Shown here in pieces: positions 34,078 to 44,504 of a stretch of 64,000 bases of DNA. Position 1 is the stretch's first letter; each line of letters opens with the position of its first letter. The DNA lies in the NCBI GenBank assembly GCA_030544235.1, contig CM060472.1, positions 16,179,654-16,243,653 on the forward strand, read 5' to 3'. The notes beneath the pieces were generated by a model, which was not told the DNA's origin, did not search any database, and worked only from the letters and a program-made list of their open reading frames with translations. This DNA comes from Lepturacanthus savala (taxonomy: Eukaryota; Chordata; Actinopteri; Scombriformes; Trichiuridae). The translations under genes were made by a program, and so were the position numbers.

Positions 34078-37000
34078 ATGTTTCTGGCCGCGGCCCCGCC
34101 GCGCTGCGGGCTGCGGGGCCTGACGGAGTCCGTGTCGGAGCTGCTGACTCGGGTCGCGGAGGAGGTCCTCGCGCTGCTGGAGAAGCGGAGCGGCGCGTCC
34201 GGGCATGGTACCGGGGGCCGCCTGCTTCGCCTGCTGCTCACCGAGCGGCTGGCGGCGGCGGCGGAGCGGGTCGTCGCGCTGCTCGAGCGGGAGGTGGAGG
34301 AGTACAGGCGGCAGGTGGAGCGGCAGAGGCGGCTGCTGGAGGCGGTGCTGAGCCCGGTGGTCCGACTGAACCGAGCAGGTGAAGCGCACGGGCCGCCATG
34401 TTGGAGCCACATCAGCGGTTCGACTGTTGCTTGGCAACGAGAGGCGTCTCAGTACACCTCCAGTGTTTAGAAACGTGTTTTGATTTATGTATTAACGTAA
34501 ATTTACTGCAATAAAACTACATGAAGCTCATAATAAGTACTTGGTTTTACTTCAATACACCAACTCATAATATTCACCTACTTTGACTGCAATACAACTA
34601 CATGAAGCTCATAATTTCGACTCAATACCATTGGTAATATGGTAAATTAGCTGTTAGCACAGCTGAAAACACCATAGCTGGTTAGAGAAGCTATAAAACT
34701 GACCTTCCTTTGATGAAAGCAAAGTTTGAAAAAATATTATTTCTAACCTTGTCAATGTCTTGACTATATTTTCTATTAGCTCATGCTGGTAAATAAAAGT
34801 GTGACTTTTCATGGAAAACACAAAATTGTGACCCCAAACTTTTTTAACGGTAGTGTAAAATGACTGTTAATTGATTAAAATGTGATATCATGTGAGACAT
34901 GCACAATGATGAAGCAAGAGATATGGAAGCACCAAGAATTTATTTTAAAAAACTTCTCTCTTTCTTCTAGACTCCATCAGCTCGTCCGTAGTCAGGACAG
35001 GTGACCCCAATGAAAGACAACAGAGGTCAGAGGTTGACCCCGCCCCTCCACCTGCGGCCCAGCCTAGCCCCATCTCCTCAGACGTGTCGGCAGCCGACAG
35101 CGACGAGGACTGGCAGGGCAGCGACAACTCCTCCAGCGCTAAAGACGCAAACAGGACGGGAGAAGATGAGGGGCGGAGCTCCAGCAGCCAGAGACGGCCG
35201 GCGGCTCAGCGCTGCGTCGTCTGTGGAAAAAGCTTCTGCCACAAAGGAAACCTGGTGAAACATGCTGAGAAGCACTCGGATGACCCGGAGTGTCCCTGCG
35301 GAGTCTGTGGGGGACGCTTCGAGTCCTCGGACGGTTTAATCGACCACCTCAGATCCCACAGAGAAGCGGCCGGCAGTGGTGGGACGTGCGAGATCTGTGG
35401 GAAGACGTTTCAGAACATGGAGACGCACATGAGGAGTCATACCGGAATCAAACCGTTCAGCTGTGACGTCTGCAACAAGAACTTCCCACGACCCGGAGCC
35501 CTGAGGAGGCACAAGAAGATCCACAGCAGGAAGACCCTGGACGTCTGCCAGGTCTGTGGACAGACCTTCACCGAGAACCAGCTGCTTCAGGACCACATGA
35601 AGACTCACGATGAAGAGGAGGAGGAGGACGACGACGACAACGATCAGTCAGAGACACTGAAACCAAAAAGGGATGAAAGGCAAACCTCCGGTCTGAAGCC
35701 TTCTCAGTCTGTCTCGCTCTCCTGCAGGGTTTGTGGAGATTCCTTCCATAGTCGGGGATTCCTGAGGAAACACGCAGAGACACACTCCAGAGAGTCTCCA
35801 ACAGTCTGCGGCGTCTGCGGTCAGCAGGTGGACCCATGTGACAGTCTGCTGACTCACCTGCAGTCTCACAGGGAGACCGGCGGCACATGCAGCATCTGTG
35901 GCAAAGGTTTCCAGAACATGGAGACTCACATGAGGAGCCACACAGGGATCAAGCCGTACCGCTGTGCTGTCTGTGGCAAACGCTTCCCCCGAGCTGGGGC
36001 ACTGAGGCGCCACAAGAAGATCCACACCGGGGAGAGACCGTATGTGTGCCAACGCTGCGGGAAGACGTTCATCGAGAGCAGCGCGCTGAAGACGCACAGC
36101 AGGAGTCACGCCTGGGAGGTCCACAAAGGCGACAAGCCATCGTTGAACTGTGAATTGAACTCAGAGACAGAAAAAAACCCTGAAAATGCCAAGACCTCAA
36201 CTCAGATGGCGTCTCATTGCTGTAAAATCTGTGGAGAATCCTTTCAGAATAAAAGCAGTTTGAGGAAACATGCCGAGAGCCACTCGGAAGAGTCTGTCTG
36301 CGGTGTCTGCGGCGAACCTTTGCCGCCATCAGAGACGCTGGCGGACCACCTGCAGACTCATAAAGACGCCGGCAAAATCTGTCACATCTGCGGTAAAACG
36401 TACCAGAACATCGAGACTCACATGAGGAGTCACACGGGCGTAAAACCATACAGCTGCAGCGTCTGCGCCAAGTCTTTCCCGCGCCCCGGCGCCCTGCGGC
36501 GCCACAAGAGGATCCACACTGGGGACCGGCCGTACATCTGCGAGTTCTGCGGGAAGACGTTCATCGACAATGGCGCCCTGACGACACACATCAGGAACCA
36601 CACCGGCGACAAGCCGGCCAACCGCGTCTCGTGCGAGACCTGTGGGAAGAGCCTGGCGTCGCTCCACGTCCTGGAGGTCCACAAGAGAATCCACACGGGC
36701 GAGAAGCCGTTCCAGTGCCGCGTCTGCGGGAAGGCCTTCAGGCAGGTGGGGGGGCTGAACGCCCACATGCTGACGCACACCGGGGAGAAACCGTTCAGCT
36801 GCAGCCTCTGCAGCAAGAGCTTCAGCACCAAAGGTTACCTGGAGACGCACATCCGCTTCCACAAGAAGGAGCGGGCCTTCAACTGCCACCTGTGCTGGAA
36901 AGCCTTCGTTACCAAGAACGACCTGAAGAAACACCTGCTGACGCACACCGGAGAGAAACCGTACAGCTGCAGGGTCTGCGGGAAGAGCTACCAGGAGAAA

Positions 37001-37102
37001 CGCTCCAGAGACGTCCACATGAAAGTCCACCTGGACGTCCGGCTCAAAGAGCCAATCAGGCGGCAGGATGGAGTGGGGCAGCCAGACTTCATACAGCTGT
37101 AG
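34078..37102 (+). CDS. ZNF-6: 20-finger C2H2 zinc-finger protein with triplicated five-finger module
   Basis: Exon 1 34078-34378 and exon 2 34971-37102, phase-1 junction (CGAGCAG|GTGAAG; TTTCTTCTAG|ACTCC), about 810 aa. Exon 1 is the double coiled-coil domain (VAEEVLALLE and TERLAAAAERVVALLE, then RQRRLLEAVL..RLNRAG), strikingly GC-rich. After a serine/acidic linker come twenty fingers. Fingers 1-5, 6-10 and 11-15 have the same order: K/R-G finger ending KHAE.H, CGVCG finger, short finger ending METHMRSH, PGALRRHKKIH finger, and an F.E/F.D finger. Fingers 16-20 are a conserved tail like those of ZNF-4 and ZNF-5, and the protein ends DFIQL. Probably a nuclear DNA-binding regulator; function inferred from architecture. 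An earlier in-frame ATG at 33892 would add an unlikely 62 residues spanning the promoter motif. Confidence 0.92.
34379..34970 (+). other. Intron of ZNF-6 with a Tc1-type MITE half
   Basis: Spliced-out sequence. Its right part holds a truncated MITE copy (34655-34856). Confidence 0.7.
34655..34856. mobile_element. Truncated Tc1-type MITE (right half)
   Basis: Matches the right half of the element at 15053-15575: shared AGAGAAGCTA..AAACTGACCTTC, TTATTTCTAACCTTGTCAAT and TGTGACTTTTCATGGAAAAC. It ends GACCCCAAACTTTTTTAACGGTAGTG-TA. The left half is missing. Confidence 0.8.
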
Positions 37103-38731
37103 AGTTCATACTGACTTTTACAAACAGGAAGAGACATGACTGTTTATTTAAAGGAGCACTTCACAGAGTTTCAATTGAAAATTCAGCATACTGGTTATAG
37201 TTTTTCATGCAGTTTTGATTTGTTTAAAATCTTTTGTCTGAGAAGTTCAGCAGTTCCAACTGAACTACAAACAACCTGGTTTTTCAAAATACTGATGTGA
37301 TTTTCAACAGTGACATTGATGGTGATGATGTGCAATAAATGCTCTAAAAATGTTCAGCTGAGTGTTGATCCCAACTCCCCAAGGAGTTTATTTTTTGCTA
37401 TAAAATGGTCTGTGGATGAATCTACATTACCCACACTTTTTTGTGTGTATTTTCAACGAATGCTGTGTCTTCTATGTAGTTTATTTTTAGATTAGTTTGT
37501 GGTCATGGTCAGAATGACAAAACAATTTACTGCAGTAGCCTACACCGCCAACAAGAGACAAGCAAGCAGCAGTTAACCAGTGACAGAGGGAGATGGAGAG
37601 AAAAAGAAATTGGATGGTAGCGTAGATGCCGTGTCTGATGGTGGAACGATGCGTCAGCACGGCCACCATCTGGGGCAAGTGCCATGTCTACTCATTATTA
37701 TATCATTATTCAACAGATGTCTTTCAGTGATTTAAATTACCATATCTCACTGAATTTTCAACAGATTGTCAAGCCATTTGGTTAATTATAAATGTCAGAT
37801 GTATATTTAAGATACAACAGAGATTGGCTAAATAAAAAATATTTTTCATACCAAAATACAGTGTGAGACAGTGCAAAACATTAAAAATCTGCTACGTGTT
37901 TGTTTGCATATCAAAACACAATATTGGATAATAACTACTAATATATTTAATACATTTATTAATAGTAAATTATACAAGAATGAAAATAAAACACAGTTAA
38001 AGAACGTATTTTAGAAATAACTAATATATTTAACTTAAATTATTAATAAGATAAGAATAATTAAAGGTAGATTATGGGGGAATATCAAAATATGATAATA
38101 ATAATAGATGAAAGTGACATCAGCCACTGTATTATTGTGCTAAGTAGGTCATGCCATTCATAAATTATTTATTAATGCCAATTAATTATTTTATGCCACT
38201 AACTTTAACCGCTAACAAATTTTGTAGCTTAACTGTAGCTAACATATTAGCATGGACAATTGAGTGTTGTCAAGATGAAACTTACAGTAGAGACAAAGAA
38301 AAGATTGCACACAGACTATATATATATATATAATATAATATAATATAATATAATATAATATAATATAATATAATAAAGGATATATGCACCATATGCACAA
38401 TATAGATATGCTACAGTGAGTAGGGTAGATGCACAGTATCAAGCTCATAACACGTATGTACAATAATGCTAATATTAAAACAATATGAACAATAAAAATA
38501 ATACTTTGAGCTTAAGTATTATTTAGCTATAGCTGTAATGGTACTTCTACCAACGCTGTTATTTGCATGTGTAAAAGATGCTTTTATTGTGAAGGCAGCC
38601 GCTTGAGTAAAAGTATGTACCTTGACTGTTTCCTGTTCAGCCGACATTAAACCTGCAGCTTCTATTCTCCTTCTTCTTCTTTTTTCTTTTTTCCCTCTCT
38701 CTGTCTGTGTGTGGCTGTGTTTCCGTCGAAC
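37103..38731. other. Intergenic between ZNF-6 and ZNF-7
   Basis: AT-rich with no coding region. A TA/TAATA microsatellite lies at 38317-38375. The ~60 bases before ZNF-7 are pyrimidine-rich (CTTCTTCTTTTTTCTTTTTTCC). Confidence 0.55.
38317..38375. repeat. (TA)n followed by (TAATA)n microsatellite
   Basis: About 14 bases of TA pass into nine or so 5-bp TAATA units. Confidence 0.9.
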
Positions 38732-41700
38732 ATGCTGACGCTCGACGTGTTGCGGCTGTGTGTGGATCAGCGGCTGACGGCGGCTACAGACGACATTTTT
38801 CGGCTTTTTGCCAGAACGATCGCCGAGTATGAAGACCAAGTTTTGCGGTCAAAACAGGAGATCGACCGGCAGAGGAGGCTACTGGAGGCGGCGGGACAAT
38901 CGGAGGACAGATCGGAGGACACACCGGAGGACACACCGGGGGATACACCGGAGGACACACCAGCAGGTCGGTGGACACACCACACACCTCTGAAGTGTTT
39001 GTTGTGTTTGAAAAAGACAATGTCCGTTAAGTGACGTAACGTCTGTTTCCCGCCAGATGTCGCTGCTGCCGTTAGTTTAATTCTTCAAATACACAAATCC
39101 TGTAAACTGCAGTAAGAGTACCAATACAATGAAGTAAAAATACTACGACAGTAATTTAATAAACTAATAAATAAAACTGCATTACAAGTACACGTACTGC
39201 ATAACAAAATCCTAGTTAAAGGATTGCAGTAAAGGTATGTCTGTATATATATTACACACACTACCATTCAAAAGTTTGGGGTCACTTAGAAATTTCCTTA
39301 TTTTTGAAAGAAAATCACTGTTTTTTTTAATGAAGATAACTTTAAACTAATCAGAAATACACTCTATACATTGCTAATGTGGTAAATGACTATTCTAGCT
39401 GCAAATATCATAGCCTACATAGGTGCATCGAGGCCCTTTTCCAGCAACTATCACTCTTATCACTGTTCTAATGGTACAATGTGTTAGCTCATTGCTGCAG
39501 AAAGCTAATGTAATACAATTTTCTATTCATTTTTATAGGACAAAAAAAGACATCACTACCTTTATGTTAACTCCAGTACTGTCAGAGGCCCAGCTCGAAA
39601 ATCTTGAGTCACCTATTACTTGATAAGAGCTAATTGACGTCATTAAGCGCTTGTTTTTAAGTAAAGCACCAGGCTTAAATATCTTTACAGATGGGTTTTA
39701 TAAGGCATTTGCAGTGGACATAGAATCATTGCTTCTAGATACCTATTTAATGAAGCCTTAAAGAAGAGAAAACTCTCTCCCTTCCCCATCCGAGGCCATT
39801 ATTACCCTTATTCTGAATGAAGGAAAAGCTGCAAATGTTTTAGACCCACTAGTTTGACCTTGTGTGACAATAAAATGATTTCTAGAATTTTAACCAACAT
39901 TTAGACTGGGTTATAACTTCCCTCATTCATCCGGATCAGGTTGGCATTGTACACTTTCACTTCTTGGCAGACAACATTTTGAGATCTGTGGATAATATGT
40001 GTCCCAACAAAGGTATTTAGCTCAACGCTGAAAATCCCATTTGAAAGGGTGGAGAGGCAGTATCTGCTTGGACTGGTTTGGTTTCAGCAAGAAGTTCCCC
40101 GGGGCATGTATGCTCACAAATGGTACCAGGCAGGGTCACCCTCTCTCCCCTCTGCTTTTCACAGTTGCACGGTTTAACCAATATCTTGATTTCCTCCCGT
40201 TGCCTAATTCGGTTATAATATTTTGGACAGACTGCGGGCAGACATAGAGCGATGGTCTTCATTGTATCTATCTATCTGGGATAAGCCAAACATCATTAAA
40301 ATGTGACTTGTGCTCCCACATGTAACTACTTGCTACAGGCTCTACCGGTCCCTATCCCTACACACTACAATTTGATCAACTTGGCAATGAATTATTGTGG
40401 GATAACCGACGTCCTCGGATGAACCTGAAAAAACTGCGGAGGCCTGTGGACAGAGAAGACCTAGCCTATCATTCTACCATTATGCTTTCTCTCTCATATG
40501 GCACAATGATCATTGCCCCCAGAGAGAGCCTCTGGTTCCATCTCGAAAGTGCCATGTGCACCTCTCTTTGCCCATAAAATATATCACAACTAAACTAATA
40601 TCACAGAATCACTCACATCCTGCTGATGATGTTTTGTTGACTTATTCTGCCTCTCGGTCCTTTCTGCTGCAGCTGAGACTGTGTCATGACCTTTTAGCCT
40701 CTTCCCAGTGCAGACATCACAGGAAACATCTTCAGGTCCAGCGTAGCAGTGACCAGCAGCTGAAGAACTGCTTCAGCCGCTAACATGGTGTTTTTCCTCA
40801 GGATAGGCCTCAGTGTGAAGACCTGTCTGCACTGAGGGCAGCTGTAGATCTGATCCTTTCCAAACCAGAGTTCTTTAATACAGTTCATACAGTAGCTGTG
40901 TCCCCTGGGAAGAGTCATCAGCTCCTTCAGTAGATCAACACAGATCGAACAAGAGAAGGTATCTTGGTCCAGCTGAGCTCCTTGCTGCGCCGTTTCTCTT
41001 CTCTCTACCATGCCAACCAAAGGGAAGTACAGTCTGTACACACTGGTCATAGCGGGTCAGTACATTCAGTGGTACTTAACTAATTAAAGACCAAGGCAGT
41101 GGCTCACTAGAAAAGTAAGCTGCAGCAGATCCCTGGTCTAAGTTACCCCAGTATACCTCATGAAGCGCTCTCTGTTTCTTCTTTTCCAGGTGTTCTGCAG
41201 ATTTTTACCACAGAAGAAGACCACAGTGGGAGCCTCAGTTCGCAGGTTAAACGGGAAGGCGGAGCTGCAACTCAACCCAAAGGGCCAACACAGTGTCCTG
41301 ATTGGCTGACGGAGAAATCTGGGGAGAACCTGACCAGTTCGTCCAATCACATCCAATTCTGCGCAGTGGAGGCAGGGCCTGACAACACACAGGAAGTGTT
41401 CAATGTCAAACAGGAAGTGGTTGAGGGTCAGAGCCCAGGTCTGAGAGCTTCAGTCGGAACAGAGATCAGCTGCCAGCAGGAAGGTTGGTGGAGATCTGCA
41501 GATTAAATCTATAAAATGAGTCTCTCACTTTGTTATTATAAACTGTTACTGAAACACAAATCAAACAAGTCAGTTCCACAAAGTTCTTATTTTTTAATTG
41601 GAATTTAATCTCAGCTTCTATTTTTCTACAGGTGTTCCGCAGATTTTCACTGCAGAAGATGAGCAGCAGGCGAGTGGGCGGAGCCACATTATGAATTCCC

Positions 41701-42569
41701 TCCATGTTAAACAGGAGGAGGGTGAAGCTGCAGCTGATCTCGAGGACTCGTACGCCAAGTTCACACCGAGTCTCGATTGGCTGATGGAGACCGGCGACGA
41801 TGACGAGGGAGGTTCTTCTTCTCAGATCCCGTTTCACAGAGGGGAGGAGCTCCTGCCCGCCAGGGACGTCCATTCAGATTCGTCTGCTGAGGACGCGGCT
41901 GCTGCGGACCACCACAACGCAGCTCTGTCGGATCCAGGTCCTCTTCGGACTAGGGGGGCGGGGCCTCCTGCCTGCGGCAGCTGTGGCAGAGAGTTCAGCT
42001 CTCAGAGGACTCTTCGGAAACACATCCAACGCAGCTCGTCTCAGAACCAGGGCCAGATGTCCTGCAGCCGCCTCAGACCGAACGCCCCCTTCGTGAGTCC
42101 GCCAAAGTCCTTCAGCTGCAAGATCTGCGGCACTTCCTTCTACACGCGGGGGATTCTGATCCGGCACGCCGAGTCCCACTGCAGGGAGCCGGAGAGCCAG
42201 TGCGGCTCCTGCGGGGAGCGTCTGGACTCGACCGAGAGCCTCAGGGACCACCTGCGGTCCCACAAGGAGCTGGGCAGCACCTGCGACGTGTGCGGCAGGA
42301 AGTGCAGCTCCATCAGAAGGATGGAGATCCACCGCCGGGTTCACACGGGGGAGAAACCCTACCGCTGCGCCTTCTGCAGCCGCGACTTCAGCAGGAAGGA
42401 GAGTCTGGAGAGACACCTGAACATCCACAGCGGTGAGAGGCCGCACCGATGTGGACTCTGCAAGAGCACCTTCACCAGGAGGGCGTACCTGATCCACCAC
42501 CAGAAAACCAGCCACCCGGAGAGACCGGGGCCCGAGCCTAGGGCGGGAATTTATTTAGGAGATTGCTGA
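38732..42569 (+). CDS. ZNF-7: three-exon, 5-6-finger zinc-finger protein
   Basis: Exons 38732-38966, 41190-41483 and 41632-42569, all phase 1 (CCAGCAG|GTCGG; CTTTTCCAG|GTGTTC; GGAAG|GTTGG; TTTCTACAG|GTGTTC), about 488 aa. Exon 1 is the single-unit coiled-coil (VDQRLTAATDDIFRLF..RQRRLLEA) followed by a short coding repeat (EDTP units). Exons 2 and 3 start alike (GVLQIFTTEE versus GVPQIFTAED) and share a VK[RQ]E/DWL pattern, so one probably arose by exon duplication. SUMO-type sites VKRE, VKQE, VKQE are present. Fingers: a degenerate first one (CGSCGREF..HIQRSS), then five more, the last with an extra residue (HHQKTSH). It lacks the FIQL tail of ZNF-4/5/6. Intron 1 is loaded with relics: MITE, L1 and TRIM fragment. 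Assigning 38732 to the downstream exons is inferred from phase and family structure. Confidence 0.8.
39257..39511. mobile_element. Truncated Tc1-type MITE (left half)
   Basis: CACTACCATTCAAAAGTTTGG and the next ~240 bases match the left half of the copy at 15053 (ACTCTATACATTGCTAATGT, GACTATTCTAGCTGCAAAT). Similarity stops at GAAAGCTAATG, shortly before the L1 fragment. Confidence 0.82.
39540..40615 (+). mobile_element. Degraded L1-type LINE reverse-transcriptase fragment
   Basis: Broken frames give typical L1 reverse-transcriptase stretches in order: SEAIITLILNEGK, HSSGSGWH (from HPDQVGF), GTRQGHPLSPLLF, DIERWSSL..LWDKPNIIKM and RRPRMNLKKL. The catalytic YADD region is missing here and many stops and frameshifts are present, so it is dead. 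It sits in intron 1 of ZNF-7. Confidence 0.85.
40615..41011 (-). pseudogene. finTRIM-like RING/B-box E3 ligase fragment
   Basis: On the minus strand, starting at 41011, the frame reads AQQGAQLDQDTFSCSIC, then GHSYCMNCIKELW, YSCPQCRQVFTLRP and KNTMLAA, the RING segment of fish TRIM proteins. A frameshift follows. HCYAGPEDVSCDVCTGKRLK continues in another frame, and then GHDTVSAAAERTERQ, part of the coiled-coil, so the B-box region between is deleted. The RING has also lost a zinc ligand: LPRGHSYC where family members have PCGHSYC. A dead copy, antisense inside intron 1 of ZNF-7. Confidence 0.87.
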
Positions 42570-44458
42570 TTTTTATTAGTGGACACATAGAGAGGTGTGA
42601 CCTGATGTCTGAGCCAGAATCAAACCTGTGACGTCACAATTTAAACTAGCTGAGCAGAAGCTTATTTATTAAATATTAAAGAGGAGCAGATAAAATAGAG
42701 CTGTCCAGAGGATGGAACTTTGTGTGTATGTAACACATTTCACAGACGACTGTAAAGAATCTCGCAGGATTTTCTACTTTTTTCAATCTGTGGATGAAGT
42801 TTTAAAACACAGTTTCTTTCTGTCACTTAGCTGAAAGAAGATAATATATTTGAGCTAAAGCTAAATTAGCTAAATAAGAACCTCCACCTACCTTTTGAAC
42901 TTTCACTCAACTGTGCAGCAGTTGTTCTTCCTTCATTCAGGATCAGACTCTGGATTGTCTGACATTACTGCAGGTGAACATGCTGCAATATTAATAAGAG
43001 AGAATTCTGATTGGCTGGGAGTGAAGGTGGGAGCCACACCTCCAGCCAATCAGAGCAAGAGAAGTCATTAAAAGAGCGTCAATCAAAGCTCAAATGATGG
43101 AGACGTGACAATTATGTTTGTTTATTTAAGGTACGTTTCAGTCTCCTCATCACTTTCCACATCCAATGTTTTCAGCTCTATTTCATGCTTCATGTACTTC
43201 ATCATTTATCCTCTCAATCCGTTGATTTTTGCTTTTCTTCATCAAACTTCTGTGAATTTTTAGGTTTTTTTTTTTAAACAGATGGACAAATAAACAGCTA
43301 AAATCCACAACATGCAGCTTGCATTTCATTTTATTCTTTAGCTCAACTTGGGTCTCTAATATCTCAAGATTCAGACGTCCAGGAGGCTTTAGCTGGACTG
43401 ATTATCTGCACATCTTCTCTTCCTTTCTACAGCAAACACTGATTAAAAGTCAAATCGCTGAATAAAACAGTTTTAAAATGAAATGTCTGTTTCTCCTACA
43501 ATTGTCATTGCTGCTACTGAGTTAATGCTAATGTTAGCTCATTTCTTTGATCTGATAACTTAAGATCCAGCTGTTAGATTACTAAATTCCTTCATCTGTT
43601 TATAGCTAGTTAAAAAAGGCATTTTAAAAAAAAGCATTGTGGCTTAAATCTGGATTGAAAGTAGATTTATGACAATCAAAACACTGCTACATGCACTCAG
43701 AGATATTGAGCGACAGCTGTGATCCATCCAGAAAAAATGATATATTGTGCCTTTAATCCTGAGAACAAACCTCTTAGGGAAGATTCCTAAACTGTCTTGG
43801 TAGAAAGGACCTGGAGGAACAAAGTGTCTGTGCTACCATTCAAAGTCTGCATCCAAACTCCAAACATTCCGTTTGGACTTCAGTCCAGACGGAATATTTG
43901 GACTGAATTGAACATTTATTTTTCCTCTGCAATAAATTCATTCACATGTTTCGACCTGATGTTTCCCCCTCATGTGCCAAATCAGAGGCAATTTATTTTA
44001 TGTCTGTACTCAATCAAGTAACTTTTGGACTTTCATTTTTGAATATAGAGTGTTGCACAACGAAGGTGATGATTTGTCTCGGGCAAACGACATATTCACG
44101 AAGCCAAAAAGGTGTTTTATTTGAACGTCAGACTTTCTGTGATTCTTTCTGCAGAGAACACAACAACTTTAGATGAACCATCTCCAGATCATTTAAGGTT
44201 GGTTTATAATTTTGCTTTTATTTACCCATTTAAGTGTGTTATTTAATAATTTTTCAATTTAATAACTGTTAAGTGTTTTTCAATAGTGTGTTAGTGTGAT
44301 CAGTTTATTTAATTCGCTCCTGTTCTGTTGCTTGTCTTGATATATTACTGTCAGCCGCTCACTTCCTGCATGTTGCGTTCAAGTGCAACATTCACTGTCA
44401 GACTAGAGAAACAAAAACACACGAGTGTTTTCATTAAAAAGAAATGTAGGAGGAGAGG

Positions 44459-44460
<2 letters not shown>

Positions 44461-44503
<43 letters not shown>
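44461..44503. repeat. (GT)n microsatellite
   Basis: About 21 GT units, continuing into GGAGGTGGGTGGGTGG. Confidence 0.95.

Positions 44504-44504
<1 letters not shown>

Noticed and set aside
38317..38375. Tandem repeat as CRISPR-like array
   Set aside because: Units are 5 bp without spacers, a plain microsatellite in a eukaryote.
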